Shown here one piece after another: positions 9,057-22,126 of a stretch of DNA of 64,000 bases. The DNA is taken from the NCBI RefSeq assembly GCF_018687635.1, contig NZ_CP061300.1:1881424-1945423 (forward strand), written 5' to 3'. The position numbers were made by a program, and so were the translations under genes. Position 1 is the first letter of the stretch, and every line of letters starts with the position of its first letter. The notes under the pieces are model-generated. The model worked only from the letters and a program-made list of their open reading frames with translations, was not told the DNA's origin and ran no database searches. This DNA is from Polynucleobacter sp. MWH-Braz-FAM2G (GTDB lineage Bacteria > Pseudomonadota > Gammaproteobacteria > Burkholderiales > Burkholderiaceae).

Positions 9057-10571
9057 ATGGCTAAAATGAATCTTATGAATATGGTGACCCCACCCCCCGA
9101 TATAGCCGCTATTAGCGCCCTACAATCCAAATTGGTTTCGGCCCTGCGCCCAATCCTGCCGGAATATGCCCTTTTGTGGGAACCGGAAGACACTATTCCT
9201 TATGAATGTGATGGTTTAGCCGCCTACAGGCGGATGCCTTTAGCCGTAGCCCTCCCCGAGACAGAGGAACAAGTCGCGAAGATTCTGAAAATTTGCTACG
9301 AGATGAAAATCCCCGTAGTTCCTCGTGGATCAGGTACTGGTCTCTCTGGTGGCGCCATGCCCCTCTCTCAAGGATTGGTATTGTCTTTAGCCAAACTCAA
9401 GAAAATTCTAAGTATTGATCCATTTACTCGAACTGCTGTAGTTCAGCCTGGTGTACGCAATTTGGCCATTTCTGAAGCGGTTGCGCATCTTGGCTTGTAT
9501 TACGCACCAGACCCCTCATCACAAATTGCTTGCTCTATTGGTGGCAACGTCAATGAAAACTCGGGTGGCGTTCATTGTCTAAAGTATGGCCTCACTCTTC
9601 ATAACGTTCTGCGAGTTCGAGGAATACTCATGAATGGCGAGATCGTTGAATTTGGCGGCTTAGCACCTGACGCCCCCGGTCTAGATTTATTAGCCATCAT
9701 GATGGGCAGCGAGGGAATGCTTGCTGTGGTGACAGAAGTTACAGTCAAATTGGTAGCTAAACCAAAGTTGGCGCGTGTCATTATGGCTAGCTTTGATGAC
9801 ATCGAAAAAGGTGGTAACGCAGTTGCTGCCATTATTGCTGCTGGCATCATACCTGCTGGGCTAGAGATGATGGATAAAGCCACCACTCGTGCAGTTGAAG
9901 AGTTTGTACATGCTGGCTATGACTTAAATGCTGAAGCAATTCTGCTCTGTGAATCAGATGGCACGCCCGAAGAGGTGGCAGAAGAAATTGAACGCATGAC
10001 TAAGGTGCTCGAAGAAGCAGGTGCAAGTGGTATTCAAATTTCCAAGGATGAAAGTGAGCGCTTAAAGTTTTGGAGTGGTCGTAAAAATGCTTTCCCGGCT
10101 GCAGGTCGTTTAGCGCCTGATTACTATTGTATGGATGGCACTATTCCTCGTCGCCATATAGCCACCCTTCTCAAGCGCATACAAGGTATGGAGGCAAAGT
10201 ATGGCCTTGGTTGCTTAAACGTCTTTCATGCAGGTGATGGCAATATGCATCCCCTGATATTGTTTAATGGAGCGGATCAAGAGGAATGGCACCGCGCCGA
10301 AGACTTTGGTACTGAAATTTTAGAGGCCTGTGTTGAACTCGGCGGCACCATCACTGGTGAGCATGGTGTCGGTATTGAAAAAATTAATTCGATGTGTGTG
10401 CAATTTGGCGAGGGCGAACGTGAATCATTTTGGGGTGTGAAAAGCGCCTTTGATCCAGAAAAACTCCTCAACCCAGACAAGGCCATCCCCACCTTAAACC
10501 GCTGTGCAGAATATGGCCGCATGCGCATTAGTGGCGGTCAGCTGCCTCACCCAGAATTGGAGCGCTTCTAA
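9057..10571 (+). CDS. glcD: Glycolate oxidase FAD subunit GlcD
   Basis: FAD-binding PCMH-type oxidase subunit that converts glycolate (a phytoplankton exudate) to glyoxylate, passing electrons to GlcF. Signatures include PVVPRGSGTGLSGGAMPLSQ, YYAPDPSSQIACSIGGNV with CLKYGLT, and the C-terminal NVFHAGDGNMHP and TGEHGVGIEK. The 504-residue length matches GlcD (E. coli 499). ATGs at 9057, 9066 and 9075 are all in frame. AGG at 9051 sits too close to 9057, so 9066 may be the true start. It is first of glcDEF, with glcE starting on its stop codon. Confidence 0.95.
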   Translation: MAKMNLMNMVTPPPDIAAISALQSKLVSALRPILPEYALLWEPEDTIPYECDGLAAYRRMPLAVALPETEEQVAKILKICYEMKIPVVPRGSGTGLSGGAMPLSQGLVLSLAKLKKILSIDPFTRTAVVQPGVRNLAISEAVAHLGLYYAPDPSSQIACSIGGNVNENSGGVHCLKYGLTLHNVLRVRGILMNGEIVEFGGLAPDAPGLDLLAIMMGSEGMLAVVTEVTVKLVAKPKLARVIMASFDDIEKGGNAVAAIIAAGIIPAGLEMMDKATTRAVEEFVHAGYDLNAEAILLCESDGTPEEVAEEIERMTKVLEEAGASGIQISKDESERLKFWSGRKNAFPAAGRLAPDYYCMDGTIPRRHIATLLKRIQGMEAKYGLGCLNVFHAGDGNMHPLILFNGADQEEWHRAEDFGTEILEACVELGGTITGEHGVGIEKINSMCVQFGEGERESFWGVKSAFDPEKLLNPDKAIPTLNRCAEYGRMRISGGQLPHPELERF

Positions 10572-11716
10572 TGAGTCACTCCAATGCACAAATTAATGTA
10601 TTTCGCGAACAAATTCTGAATGCCGCCAACAATAAGATATCTCTTTCAATTGAAGGTGGCGGCACAAAATCTTGGTACGGAAATGCAAATAACTACGCCA
10701 AGCTAGATACACGTCCTTATGCTGGTATTTTGGAATACCAACCAGAAGAACTAGTTATCACTGCTTGTGCTGGCACACCACTAAAAGAAATAACAGCGGC
10801 CCTCAAAGAAAAAAATCAGGTGCTCGCTTTTGAGCCACCTTATTTTGGTGATAACGCAACTTTTGGTGGCGCAATTGCCGCTGGCTTAGCTGGACCTGGC
10901 CGCATTACAGTTGGTAATTTTCGTGACTTTGTACTAGGCGCCCGTATCCTTGATGGAAAGGGTCAAGACCTTTCTTTTGGCGGCAAGGTTATGAAGAATG
11001 TAGCTGGGTATGACGTTTCTCGTTTGTTGCCTGGCTCTTTGGGAACTCTTGCGCTTTTATTAGAAGCTTCAGTCAAAGTTTTACCTAAGCCTGCCGCAAC
11101 AGCGACCTTGCGTTGCCAAATCTCTCAAGAGAAAGCTCTAAAGATTCTCAATGAGTGGGCGGGTCAACCACTTCCACTCTCAGCAAGTTGCTGGATTGGT
11201 TCAACCAAAGGCGGTGATGGTGAGCTCACGATTCGACTTGCAGGTGCGGTTGCGGCTGTGAAAGCCGCTATTCCACTGATGAGCTCGTTGGCAATGGCCA
11301 TTGAAGTAAATGACGAGATTGCTGAAAACTTCTGGAATGATTTGCGCGAGCAAAAACTATCCTCATTTACAAATCTCAGCGCCGATCAAACCCTATATCG
11401 CCTAGCGCTTCCTGCGGCTTGCGGACCAATTTCAATTTCTGACGCTGACGATGAAATCGTTTTGGAATGGCATGGCCAGCAACGCTGGATCAAAGCGCCT
11501 GGCGATGAAGCTACTTTTACAAGTCTTAAGGCACTTGCCAATACTCATGGCGGACATGCCACTCGCTTTAGACAGGGCGCTAATGTAGACCCTTCTTTTC
11601 AGCGTTTTACATTACTCTCCGAGCAAACCCATTCCAAAGCACTTGAAGCGGTGCAAGAACGTTTGAGGTCCGCTTTTGATCCTGCTGGTGTATTTGCCAC
11701 TAAACGCCTTCCATAA
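10571..11716 (+). CDS. glcE: Glycolate oxidase subunit GlcE
   Basis: Second FAD-binding subunit of glycolate oxidase. The 381-residue protein has the N-terminal half of the FAD fold: LSIEGGGTKSWYG, GTPLKEITAAL, FGGAIAAGLAGPGR and GGKVMKNVAGYDVSRL. It lacks the long substrate domain of GlcD, as expected for GlcE. Its ATG overlaps the glcD stop (TAATG), indicating coupled translation and likely equal stoichiometry. Confidence 0.94.
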   Translation: MSHSNAQINVFREQILNAANNKISLSIEGGGTKSWYGNANNYAKLDTRPYAGILEYQPEELVITACAGTPLKEITAALKEKNQVLAFEPPYFGDNATFGGAIAAGLAGPGRITVGNFRDFVLGARILDGKGQDLSFGGKVMKNVAGYDVSRLLPGSLGTLALLLEASVKVLPKPAATATLRCQISQEKALKILNEWAGQPLPLSASCWIGSTKGGDGELTIRLAGAVAAVKAAIPLMSSLAMAIEVNDEIAENFWNDLREQKLSSFTNLSADQTLYRLALPAACGPISISDADDEIVLEWHGQQRWIKAPGDEATFTSLKALANTHGGHATRFRQGANVDPSFQRFTLLSEQTHSKALEAVQERLRSAFDPAGVFATKRLP

Positions 11717-11724
11717 GTATTCAT

Positions 11725-13002
11725 ATGCAAACTCAACTCGCCCCTCAATTTGCCAACACGCCGGAAGGTATCGAGGCAGCCCGCATTCTGGGTAAATGTG
11801 TTCACTGTGGCTTTTGTACTGCTACCTGTCCAACCTATCAGTTACTCGGCGATGAATTAGATGGTCCTCGTGGGCGTATTTATCTTATTAAACAAATTGC
11901 TGAAGGCCAAGCACCTACCGAAAAGACTCGCCTTCATTTAGATCGCTGCTTAACTTGTCGTAATTGTGAAAGCACTTGCCCTAGTGGAGTGCAATACGGG
12001 AACCTAATCGATATCGGCCGTAAATGGGCAGAAGAAAATACACCTGAGCGTCCGCTTGCTCAAAGACTTACTCGCTGGGCGTTAAAAGAAGGCTTAACCA
12101 AACCCGCTTTATTTAATTCAGCGATGACATTGGGTCGCTTGGTGCGCCCCTTGATGCCTAAGGGCATCCAGAGGAAGATTCCTCTGACACTAAATAAAGC
12201 TCTAGCAAAATCTACTGATCCGTATGCAAGGCCAATAACTACGCATCAACGCAAGATGGTTTTATTAGAAGGCTGCGTGCAGCCTGGCATGTTGCCTAAC
12301 ATCAACTCTGCAACGGCTCGTGTGCTCAATGCATTAAAGATTCAGTTAATTAGCGCTCCTAGTGCAACATGTTGCGGAGCCCTGCGTTATCACTTGAATG
12401 ATCAAGCGGGAGGCTTGATTGATGCGAAGCAGAATATTGATGCTTGGTGGCCTTTGGTTGAAAATGGGATTGAAGCGATTGTGATAACGGCATCTGGTTG
12501 CGGTGTGATGGTGAAGGATTATGGCCATCTGTTTGCAAACGATCCTGTATATGCGGCAAAAGCTAAGAAGATCTCTGACTTAACCAAAGATATCTCAGAA
12601 ATTCTGCCTTCATTGCAAAACGAGCTTATGCAACTTGTAGGTACAGACCCTAAACCAGGTGTGGTGTATCACCCACCTTGCACTTTACAGCATGGACAAC
12701 AAATCCGTGGCAAAGTCGAGGCGGTGCTCTCCAGTATTGGCATTGGTGTACGTCTGTGTTCGGATAGTCATCTTTGCTGTGGATCCGCCGGAACCTACTC
12801 TGTCACCCAACCAGAACTATCCGAACAACTTCGTAACAATAAGCTAGCTCATCTTCATGCTGCGTGCGAAGAATCAGGTGCCGAAGTGATTGTTTCTGGA
12901 AATATCGGTTGCATTACGCATTTACAGCAAGAAAAAACTCCAGTGGTTCATTGGATAGAAATAGTAGATCAGCTAATCAGCAACTCAGTCAAGGCCTCAT
13001 GA
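11725..13002 (+). CDS. glcF: Glycolate oxidase iron-sulfur subunit GlcF
   Basis: Carries electrons from GlcD/E to the quinone pool. Two 4Fe-4S motifs are seen near residues 28-39 (CVHCGFCTATCP) and 79-90 (CLTCRNCESTCP). These are followed by two CCG-type cysteine-rich modules around SATCCGALRYH and SHLCCGSAGTY, the expected domain order of GlcF. The 425-residue length is near the E. coli 407. It starts 8 bases after glcE and overlaps yggS by ATGA. Confidence 0.95.
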   Translation: MQTQLAPQFANTPEGIEAARILGKCVHCGFCTATCPTYQLLGDELDGPRGRIYLIKQIAEGQAPTEKTRLHLDRCLTCRNCESTCPSGVQYGNLIDIGRKWAEENTPERPLAQRLTRWALKEGLTKPALFNSAMTLGRLVRPLMPKGIQRKIPLTLNKALAKSTDPYARPITTHQRKMVLLEGCVQPGMLPNINSATARVLNALKIQLISAPSATCCGALRYHLNDQAGGLIDAKQNIDAWWPLVENGIEAIVITASGCGVMVKDYGHLFANDPVYAAKAKKISDLTKDISEILPSLQNELMQLVGTDPKPGVVYHPPCTLQHGQQIRGKVEAVLSSIGIGVRLCSDSHLCCGSAGTYSVTQPELSEQLRNNKLAHLHAACEESGAEVIVSGNIGCITHLQQEKTPVVHWIEIVDQLISNSVKAS

Positions 13003-13724
13003 ATTCCATCGTAGTTAATTTGCTGCAAGTCAGAGAGCGTATCGAACTTGCTGCCTTGGCAGCAAATCGAGAGCCCGAAGAAATCGAACTATTAGCTGTT
13101 AGCAAAACCTCTCCTGCATCTGCTGTAGAAGAAGCTATGCATGCTGGCCAATCTGCATTTGGCGAAAACTATGTTCAAGAGGCCGTAGAAAAAATTGAAA
13201 AGCTTGCCAAACTACGTCCTTGGCTTATATGGCATTTCATTGGTCCATTGCAAAGCAATAAAACAAGAGAGGTTGCGCAACATTTCGATTGGGTTCATAG
13301 CGTGGATCGCCTTAAAATTGCTGAGCGCCTATCCATGCAACGCGGCGAGTTTCCCGATTTACCACCTCTGCAAGTATGCGTTCAACTTAATGTGAGCGAA
13401 GAAGATAGTAAAAGTGGCGTCTCTTTGGAGGAAGTTGAAGCCCTATGCAACCAAATTACCTCTTTGCCCAATTTGGTTCTCAGAGGTTTAATGGCCATTC
13501 CAGCACCTACCTCGGACATCCATCAGCAACGCCAGGCATTTGCAGTCGTACGGGATTGTTTTAAACGGATACAAGTAGCCCACTCCACAGAGCTGGGATA
13601 TCAATTTTTTGACACGCTTTCAATGGGAATGTCAGATGACCTAGAAGCTGCCATTCAGGAAGGCAGTACTATGGTTCGAGTAGGCACAGCCATTTTCGGG
13701 AAGCGGGATAAGATTAACAAATGA
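12999..13724 (+). CDS. yggS: YggS-family pyridoxal phosphate homeostasis protein
   Basis: PLP-binding protein (PLPBP/ProY family) with no known catalysis; it buffers free PLP and affects amino-acid pools. Lys36 in LLAVSKTSPAS is the PLP lysine; FGENYVQEA and WHFIGPLQSNK and the C-terminal LSMGMSDDLEAAI are family hallmarks. The frame is open further upstream to 12864, but ATG 12999 gives the correct 241-residue protein and overlaps the glcF stop. It is followed by proC with another ATGA overlap; yggS-proC adjacency is widespread in bacteria. Confidence 0.94.
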   Translation: MNSIVVNLLQVRERIELAALAANREPEEIELLAVSKTSPASAVEEAMHAGQSAFGENYVQEAVEKIEKLAKLRPWLIWHFIGPLQSNKTREVAQHFDWVHSVDRLKIAERLSMQRGEFPDLPPLQVCVQLNVSEEDSKSGVSLEEVEALCNQITSLPNLVLRGLMAIPAPTSDIHQQRQAFAVVRDCFKRIQVAHSTELGYQFFDTLSMGMSDDLEAAIQEGSTMVRVGTAIFGKRDKINK

Positions 13725-14590
13725 GCACAAACAAAATTACCCAAATTAATAGCAACGCACATATTACTTTCATTGGTGGCGGCAATATGGGGCGCGCCCT
13801 CATTAGCGGTCTACTTACCAGTGGATTTGAACCCAACCAAATCTCCGTTGTAGAAGCTAACGCAACAACCGCCTTAAAGCTATATGAAGATTTTGGTGTA
13901 CAAGGTATTGGCGCACTAGAGCAAATTGCTTTTGACTTCTCAAAAAATAATGTAGTTGTGATGGCAATCAAGCCTCAAGACTTTAATGTTGTTGCTAAAG
14001 GACTAGCCGCCAAACTAAAGCATGCAAGCGCTCCAGGTCCATTAATTTTGAGCATAGCAGCCGGAATTCGATTGAAGGATATGAGTCGTTGGCTTGATCA
14101 CACACGTTGCGTTCGCGCCATGCCAAATACGCCAGCATTAATTGGCAAAGGAATTACTGGTCTATTTGCGGATGCTGCCGTAGATCAGTCTGACCGCGCT
14201 CTAGCAGAAACCATTTGTAATGCAGTTGGCCAAGCAGTTTGGGTTGCAGAAGAAAAACTGATGGATGCGGTCACAGCTGTTTCAGGCAGTGGTCCTGCTT
14301 ATGTTTTTGCATTTTTAGAAGCAATGCAATCAGCTGGCGTTAAGCTTGGTTTAGATGCTCATACTGCTCGCAAACTGGCTTATGCAACGCTTGAGGGGGC
14401 TACGCAACTTGCCCATAATTCCGATGAGCATGCTGGTGTATTACGCGAAAGAGTAACCTCCAAAGGTGGCACCACTGCTGCTGCACTTGATGTGATGAAA
14501 CAACATGGCTGGCATGAGATTTTAGAAAAAGCAATTGATGCTGCTAGTCAACGTGGCAAGACTATGGGTGATGAACTGGGTAAAAGCTAG
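13721..14590 (+). CDS. proC: Pyrroline-5-carboxylate reductase
   Basis: Last step of proline synthesis, reducing pyrroline-5-carboxylate with NADPH. The Rossmann motif [17 protein letters not shown] is at the N-terminus, [19 protein letters not shown] in the middle, and the signature segments [17 protein letters not shown] and [13 protein letters not shown] near the end. The 289 residues include a slightly extended N-terminus. Its start overlaps yggS, and its stop overlaps the stop of ubiA on the other strand by 4 bases. Confidence 0.96.
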   Translation: MSTNKITQINSNAHITFIGGGNMGRALISGLLTSGFEPNQISVVEANATTALKLYEDFGVQGIGALEQIAFDFSKNNVVVMAIKPQDFNVVAKGLAAKLKHASAPGPLILSIAAGIRLKDMSRWLDHTRCVRAMPNTPALIGKGITGLFADAAVDQSDRALAETICNAVGQAVWVAEEKLMDAVTAVSGSGPAYVFAFLEAMQSAGVKLGLDAHTARKLAYATLEGATQLAHNSDEHAGVLRERVTSKGGTTAAALDVMKQHGWHEILEKAIDAASQRGKTMGDELGKS

Positions 14591-15450
14591 CTAATAGCCA
14601 TCCCCAATACAATTCCAATAAATAAAAATCCACCCAACCAATTGTTGTGACGGAATGCCTTAAAGCAATCCTCTCGATTGCGCGTTGATACCAACTTCAG
14701 GTGATAGATAGCGCAAGCCAACGCTGGAAACCAACCTAATAAATAATAATTACTTAAACCCGCCAATTGAGCGACGCATAACTGACTCAAAAATAGCATT
14801 CCATAGCAAATCGCTATAGCGATGACATCGTTATTTCCAAATGTAATCGCTGATGTGCGTAGCCCTAAACGCAAATCATCATCACGATCTACCATTGCAT
14901 AAGCTGTGTCATATGCAATTGCCCAAAAAATATTTCCAATAAATAAAATCCAAGCCTCTAAGGGTATGAAATCCAAAATAGCGGCGTATGCCATCGGTAT
15001 CCCAAATCCAAAGGCAATACCTAAGACAGCCTGAGGCATAGCAAAAAAACGTTTGGTAAAGGGATAAATAAAGGCTACTAACAACGCAAGAACTGATAGT
15101 TGCTTTGTAAATATATTCAAGGGTTGAATCAGCAAAAATGCAAGAAAGGCTAAAAAACTAGCAACTGCTATGGCTTCTTTGCCTGAGATTTTTCCACTGG
15201 TTACAGGGCGACCCTCTGTTCTTTTGACATAGCGATCAAAGTCACGATCAGCATAGTCATTGATTGCGCAACCCGCACTGCGCATTAAAAACGTACCTAC
15301 TACAAATATCGCCAGAATAGATAAATCTGGCATACCACTACTAGCGAGCCAGAGAGCCCAAAGTGTTGGCCATAACAATAAGAGCGTTCCAATAGGCTTA
15401 TCTAGCCTAATTAAATACCCGTAAGAAATAAATCGTTCTTTTAAATTCAT
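14587..15450 (-). CDS. ubiA: 4-hydroxybenzoate octaprenyltransferase
   Basis: Integral membrane prenyltransferase of ubiquinone synthesis. Both aspartate-rich prenyl-diphosphate sites are visible: [15 protein letters not shown] early and [17 protein letters not shown] later. The 287-residue chain has about eight or nine hydrophobic segments, as in E. coli UbiA (290). It lies 10 bases downstream of recG on the same strand, so the two are probably cotranscribed. No terminator was seen in the few bases shared with proC. Confidence 0.96.
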   Translation of the reverse strand: MNLKERFISYGYLIRLDKPIGTLLLLWPTLWALWLASSGMPDLSILAIFVVGTFLMRSAGCAINDYADRDFDRYVKRTEGRPVTSGKISGKEAIAVASFLAFLAFLLIQPLNIFTKQLSVLALLVAFIYPFTKRFFAMPQAVLGIAFGFGIPMAYAAILDFIPLEAWILFIGNIFWAIAYDTAYAMVDRDDDLRLGLRTSAITFGNNDVIAIAICYGMLFLSQLCVAQLAGLSNYYLLGWFPALACAIYHLKLVSTRNREDCFKAFRHNNWLGGFLFIGIVLGMAIS

Positions 15451-15460
15451 GGGGTAATTA

Positions 15461-17548
15461 TCAAGCCTTTAAAAATTCCGCGCGAGATCCAAGCCAGCGC
15501 TCTAAATGGCGCTCTACAAGCTCAGCATGTTCGGCAAGTAATCGCTCGGCTGCCTTTTGAGCAAGCTCAATTAACCATGCATCTCGTTGTAAATCAACAA
15601 AACGCAACATAGCATCACCCGATTGTTTGGCCCCAAGGAGTTCACCAGGACCACGTAGAGTTAAGTCACGCTCAGCAATCACAAACCCATCGGAAGTTTC
15701 ACGTAAGGTTTGGAGTCGTTCTTTTGCGGCCATCGATAGTGGTTCTGCATACATCAAAATACAGACTGAATCTGCCGAACCTCTCCCTACACGACCACGT
15801 AATTGATGAATCTGAGCATAACCAAAACGCTCAGCATGCTCAATTACCATCAAAGCAGCATTCGGGACATCAACCCCCACCTCTATTACTGTAGTGGCTA
15901 CGAGGAGCTGAATTTCATTTGCCTTGAAAGCGGACATAACTGCCGCTTTTTCTTCCGCCTTTAATCTTCCATGCACCAAGCCAACGTTGAAATTTGGTAA
16001 CGCTTGCGTAAGCTGTTCAAAGCTTTCTACTGCTGTTTGTAATTGCAAGGCTTCAGACTCTTCGATTAGTGGACAAACCCAATACGCTTGTAAGCCTTTG
16101 GATAACCAGCTTTGCAATCCTTTAATGACTTCATCACGACGCGTAGCCTTAACCACCTTAGTGGCAATCGGTTTGCGACCAGGAGGCAGCTCATCGATAA
16201 CGGAAACATCCAAATCGGCGTAGTAAGTCATCGCCAAAGTACGAGGTATTGGAGTAGCTGACATCATTAACTGATGGCAGTAAAACAATTCAGATCCAAC
16301 ACGTTGCTGAATCTCTAACCGTTGCCTCACGCCAAACCGATGTTGCTCATCAATCACAGCTAAACCTAAGTTTGCGAATCTAACACTTTCTTGTATTAAG
16401 GCATGCGTACCAATAATCAGTTGCGCTTGCCCACTCTCAATTGCTTCTTGCGCCAATCTTTTCTCTTTTACTTTTAAGCTTCCTGATAACCAAGCAATCT
16501 GAACTCCTAGAGGCTCAAACCATTCTTTCATTTTGAGATAATGTTGTTCAGCCAAAATCTCAGTTGGCGCCATGATGGCAGCTTGATAGCCATGATCTAT
16601 TGCACGGGCGGTAGCCAAGGCAGCCACCACAGTCTTACCACTCCCAACATCTCCCTGAAGCAATCGATTCATTGGAAAGGATTTGGAAAGGTCATTGCTA
16701 ATTTCTAACCAAACACGCTCTTGTGCGTTCGTTAATTTAAAAGGTAATGCTTTTAGCAAACCCTCTTCAATACTTTGCTTGGCAGCTTTATTCCGTACTT
16801 CGTCTTGGATTTTTGAAAAACAAGGCGCATGTCGCTCACGACGAATAGCATGAGCGCGTTTTAAAGAAATTTGCTGAGCAAGAAGCTCTTCAAACTGAAC
16901 TCGACGCCATGCAGGATGAGTACGCTCTAGCAATAATTGGGTATTTGCATCTGCAGGCGGCTGATGCAAATAAGTGATCGCTGATTGCAGAGTAGGCCAT
17001 TCATTACCAGGCAATAACTCTGCCATGAGTTTTTTTGGCAGGAACTCTGCCAAACTTTCACTCAAACTAGGTTCACGTAAAGCCTGGTTAACTGCTTTAC
17101 GAATAATGGATTGCGAAACTCCAACGCTAGCTGGGTAGACCGGAGTCAAACTAGTTGGCAAAGGAGCATCTGGAGCAACAGCCCTTACGCTAGGGTGAAC
17201 CATTTCTGGACCCTGAAAACCCTCACGCACCTCTCCGCGCACCCGAATGTTCACGCCTACTGCCATTTGCTTTTGCTGGCTAGGATAAAAATTAAGAAAA
17301 CGTAGATTTAAGGTTTCGGTTTCATCTTCAATCGTGACCACCATCTGTCTTCTAGGCCGAAATAAGACTTGATTGCGTATGACCACCCCTTGTGTCTGGG
17401 CTGGGTTAAATCTCCCATGAAGAATAGCCTCTTCAATAGTCAGTAACTCAGTTTCATCCTCATAGCGCGATGGCAAGTGCAAAGCAAGGGCCATTGGGCT
17501 GTCTAAACCCATCTTTTGGAGTGTGCTTGGCGCTTGTTTAGTAGTCAT
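15461..17548 (-). CDS. recG: ATP-dependent DNA helicase RecG
   Basis: Double-stranded DNA translocase that remodels stalled replication forks and Holliday junctions. The order is an N-terminal OB/wedge domain (roughly residues 1-200), Walker [14 protein letters not shown], the DEQH box [13 protein letters not shown], motif [15 protein letters not shown] and motif [11 protein letters not shown]. At 695 residues it equals the E. coli protein (693). It is divergent from queA with 30 bases between start codons. Confidence 0.97.
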   Translation of the reverse strand: MTTKQAPSTLQKMGLDSPMALALHLPSRYEDETELLTIEEAILHGRFNPAQTQGVVIRNQVLFRPRRQMVVTIEDETETLNLRFLNFYPSQQKQMAVGVNIRVRGEVREGFQGPEMVHPSVRAVAPDAPLPTSLTPVYPASVGVSQSIIRKAVNQALREPSLSESLAEFLPKKLMAELLPGNEWPTLQSAITYLHQPPADANTQLLLERTHPAWRRVQFEELLAQQISLKRAHAIRRERHAPCFSKIQDEVRNKAAKQSIEEGLLKALPFKLTNAQERVWLEISNDLSKSFPMNRLLQGDVGSGKTVVAALATARAIDHGYQAAIMAPTEILAEQHYLKMKEWFEPLGVQIAWLSGSLKVKEKRLAQEAIESGQAQLIIGTHALIQESVRFANLGLAVIDEQHRFGVRQRLEIQQRVGSELFYCHQLMMSATPIPRTLAMTYYADLDVSVIDELPPGRKPIATKVVKATRRDEVIKGLQSWLSKGLQAYWVCPLIEESEALQLQTAVESFEQLTQALPNFNVGLVHGRLKAEEKAAVMSAFKANEIQLLVATTVIEVGVDVPNAALMVIEHAERFGYAQIHQLRGRVGRGSADSVCILMYAEPLSMAAKERLQTLRETSDGFVIAERDLTLRGPGELLGAKQSGDAMLRFVDLQRDAWLIELAQKAAERLLAEHAELVERHLERWLGSRAEFLKA

Positions 17549-17578
17549 CGTTAAAATCTAATACCTGATGGTAATGCT

Positions 17579-19779
<2,201 letters not shown>

Positions 19780-19912
19780 TAGCCCCGTGGAGGGCAAAAC
19801 CCTCGGCAAATCACCTCCAAAGCCCCACACAGTTTAGAATTGCGGGTTACGACTCAGGTTTCAAGGTCGAAAAATAAAGCAGTTTTTTATAGGTAATTAA
19901 CGGAGGTTTTGT

Positions 19913-20239
19913 ATGTGGATTAGTAACGCTTTTGCCCAAGCTCCTGCAGCGGGCGCAGATTCCGGTGGCTTGATGAGCTTCCTCCCATTAATTTTGATGT
20001 TTGCTGTTTTGTACTTCATCATGATTCGCCCACAAATGAAGCGTCAAAAGGAAACCAAAGCAATGTTGGACTCACTGGCTGTTGGTGATGAAGTGGTTAC
20101 TGTTGGAGGCATTATGGGTAAAGTGACTGCGCTCAAAGACCAAGTGGTAACCGTTGAGATTTCTGCAGGTACTGAAGTGCAATTACAAAAAGGTGCTGTT
20201 TCCACAGTATTGCCAAAAGGCACACTGAAGTCCGCTTAA
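19913..20239 (+). CDS. yajC: YajC, Sec translocon accessory subunit
   Basis: Small membrane partner of SecD-SecF. The 108 residues show one hydrophobic helix (about 24-42, LPLILMFAVLYFIMIRPQMK) and the conserved IRPQMKRQKE...LAVGDEVVTVGGIMGKV. A strong ribosome site ACGGAGG precedes the ATG. The 133 bases after tgt hold a small GAGGG/CCCTC hairpin (19790-19804) without a T-tract and probably an internal promoter that could not be assigned. Confidence 0.96.
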   Translation: MWISNAFAQAPAAGADSGGLMSFLPLILMFAVLYFIMIRPQMKRQKETKAMLDSLAVGDEVVTVGGIMGKVTALKDQVVTVEISAGTEVQLQKGAVSTVLPKGTLKSA

Positions 20240-20263
20240 TTTGTTTGTTTAAAAGTAATTAAT

Positions 20264-22123
20264 ATGAATCGTTACCCTCTCTGGAAATATCTAGTCATCG
20301 CTGTTGCCCTACTGATCGGCGGACTATATTCACTACCCAATTTTTATGGAGAGGCTCCAGCGGTTCAGGTATCGTCTGCCAAACCAACCATTAAGGTTGA
20401 TTTGGCAACGCAATCTCGCGTAGAGAAGATTCTCACTGAAGCGGATATCCCTAATACGGGCATTTTCTTTGAAGTAGCTGGCAATGTTGGCTCTATCAAA
20501 GTTCGCTTTAACAATACTGATATTCAATTGCGCGCACGTGATCTCTTGCAGCAAAAATTAAACGTTGACCAAGCAGACCCAAATTACACAGTCGCATTAA
20601 ATTTACTATCGAACACACCAGGCTGGCTAAATGCAATCAACGCACTTCCTATGCCGCTAGGTCTTGACTTGCGGGGAGGTGTTTACTTCCTCCTACAAGT
20701 AGACATGAAGGGTGCGGTCCAGAAAAAGGTTACCTCTTTAGCGACAGATATTCGCAGTCAATTACGCGATAAGAATATTCGGCATCAAGGAATCGATCGC
20801 GGCGCTGATTTCATTTCCATCAACTTTGGCAGCATTGCGGATGCGGATACCGCACGTTCAGTTTTAATGACAAGTCAACCTGAGTTAATTTGGCAAGTAA
20901 AGCCAACTGGCCTATCCCCAAAACTTGTTGGTGAATTTAAGCCTGCTGCATTAAAAGAAATTCAAGATAACGCAGTTAAACAAAACATCATCACCTTAAA
21001 TAAGCGTGTAAATGAATTAGCTGTCAAAGAACCAGTTATTCAACAACAAGGTGCTGAGCGAATTGTGGTGCAATTACCCGGCGTTCAAGACACCGCAAGA
21101 GCCAAAGATATCATTGGTCGCACAGCTACTCTTGAAGCTCGTTTAGCAGACCCTCTAGTTTCAACAATTGCTATCGGTGAAACGCCGCCTCCTGGAATGG
21201 ACACATTCCGCTTTGGTGAAAACCGTCTAGGTGTGTTTAAAAAGTCAGTGATCTTTAGTGGTGACCGCATTACCGATGCCAGTGCTGGCTTTGATCAGAA
21301 TCAACGCCCTGCCGTCAATATTTCATTGGATGCTGCTGGCGGCCGCGTCATGCAAGAAGTGACTCGGGAGAATATTGGCAAGCCGATGGGCATGATCCTA
21401 TTTGAAAAAGGCAAAGGTGAAGTATTAACCATCGCCACCATTCAAAGTGAATTCGGTTCCAAGTTCCAGATTACTGGCCAACCCACTACAGAGAGCGCAA
21501 ATGACCTAGCACTCTTATTACGTGCGGGCTCTTTAGCTGCGCCGATGGAAATTATCGAAGAGCGCACTATTGGACCTAGTCTTGGCGCCGAGAATATTGA
21601 GAAAGGTTTTAAATCTCTTCTCATTGGCTTTAGTGCGATTGCCATTTTCATGATGGCCTACTACTTGTTATTCGGCACATTTTCTGTTGTCGCTTTAGCG
21701 GTCAACTTATTGCTATTGATTTCTGTTCTCTCAATGCTTCAAGCAACCCTTACATTACCTGGTATCGCAGCGATGGCATTAGCTCTGGGTATGGCGATTG
21801 ATTCGAACGTATTGATTAACGAACGTATCCGTGAAGAGCTGCGCAATGGTGCATCTCCACAAACAGCGATTGCTGTGGGTTTTGATAAAGCGTGGGCAAC
21901 AATTTTGGACTCCAACGTAACCACTTTAATTGCAGGTCTAGCACTTTTAGCATTCGGTTCTGGTCCCATTAAAGGCTTCGCTGTAGTCCACTGCTTGGGC
22001 ATTTTGACTTCAATGTTCTCCGCCGTCTTCTTCTCACGTGGCCTTGTCAATCTTTGGTACGGCAGACATAAGAAGATTCAAAAACTCGCTATTGGCCAAG
22101 TTTGGCGCCCTCAGGAGAAGTAA
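20264..22123 (+). CDS. secD: Protein translocase subunit SecD
   Basis: Uses the proton motive force to pull secreted proteins through SecYEG. One N-terminal membrane helix, a large periplasmic part beginning LPMPLGLDLRGGVYFLLQVDM, and a C-terminal block of five helices starting near IGPSLGAENIEKGFKSLLIGF and including ALALGMAIDSNVLINERIRE. The 619-residue length matches E. coli (615). It ends 3 bases before secF. Confidence 0.97.
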   Translation: MNRYPLWKYLVIAVALLIGGLYSLPNFYGEAPAVQVSSAKPTIKVDLATQSRVEKILTEADIPNTGIFFEVAGNVGSIKVRFNNTDIQLRARDLLQQKLNVDQADPNYTVALNLLSNTPGWLNAINALPMPLGLDLRGGVYFLLQVDMKGAVQKKVTSLATDIRSQLRDKNIRHQGIDRGADFISINFGSIADADTARSVLMTSQPELIWQVKPTGLSPKLVGEFKPAALKEIQDNAVKQNIITLNKRVNELAVKEPVIQQQGAERIVVQLPGVQDTARAKDIIGRTATLEARLADPLVSTIAIGETPPPGMDTFRFGENRLGVFKKSVIFSGDRITDASAGFDQNQRPAVNISLDAAGGRVMQEVTRENIGKPMGMILFEKGKGEVLTIATIQSEFGSKFQITGQPTTESANDLALLLRAGSLAAPMEIIEERTIGPSLGAENIEKGFKSLLIGFSAIAIFMMAYYLLFGTFSVVALAVNLLLLISVLSMLQATLTLPGIAAMALALGMAIDSNVLINERIREELRNGASPQTAIAVGFDKAWATILDSNVTTLIAGLALLAFGSGPIKGFAVVHCLGILTSMFSAVFFSRGLVNLWYGRHKKIQKLAIGQVWRPQEK

Positions 22124-22126
22124 GCC

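Noticed and set aside
12864..12998. N-terminal extension of yggS
   Set aside because: It lies wholly inside glcF in another frame; the family starts at ATG 12999.
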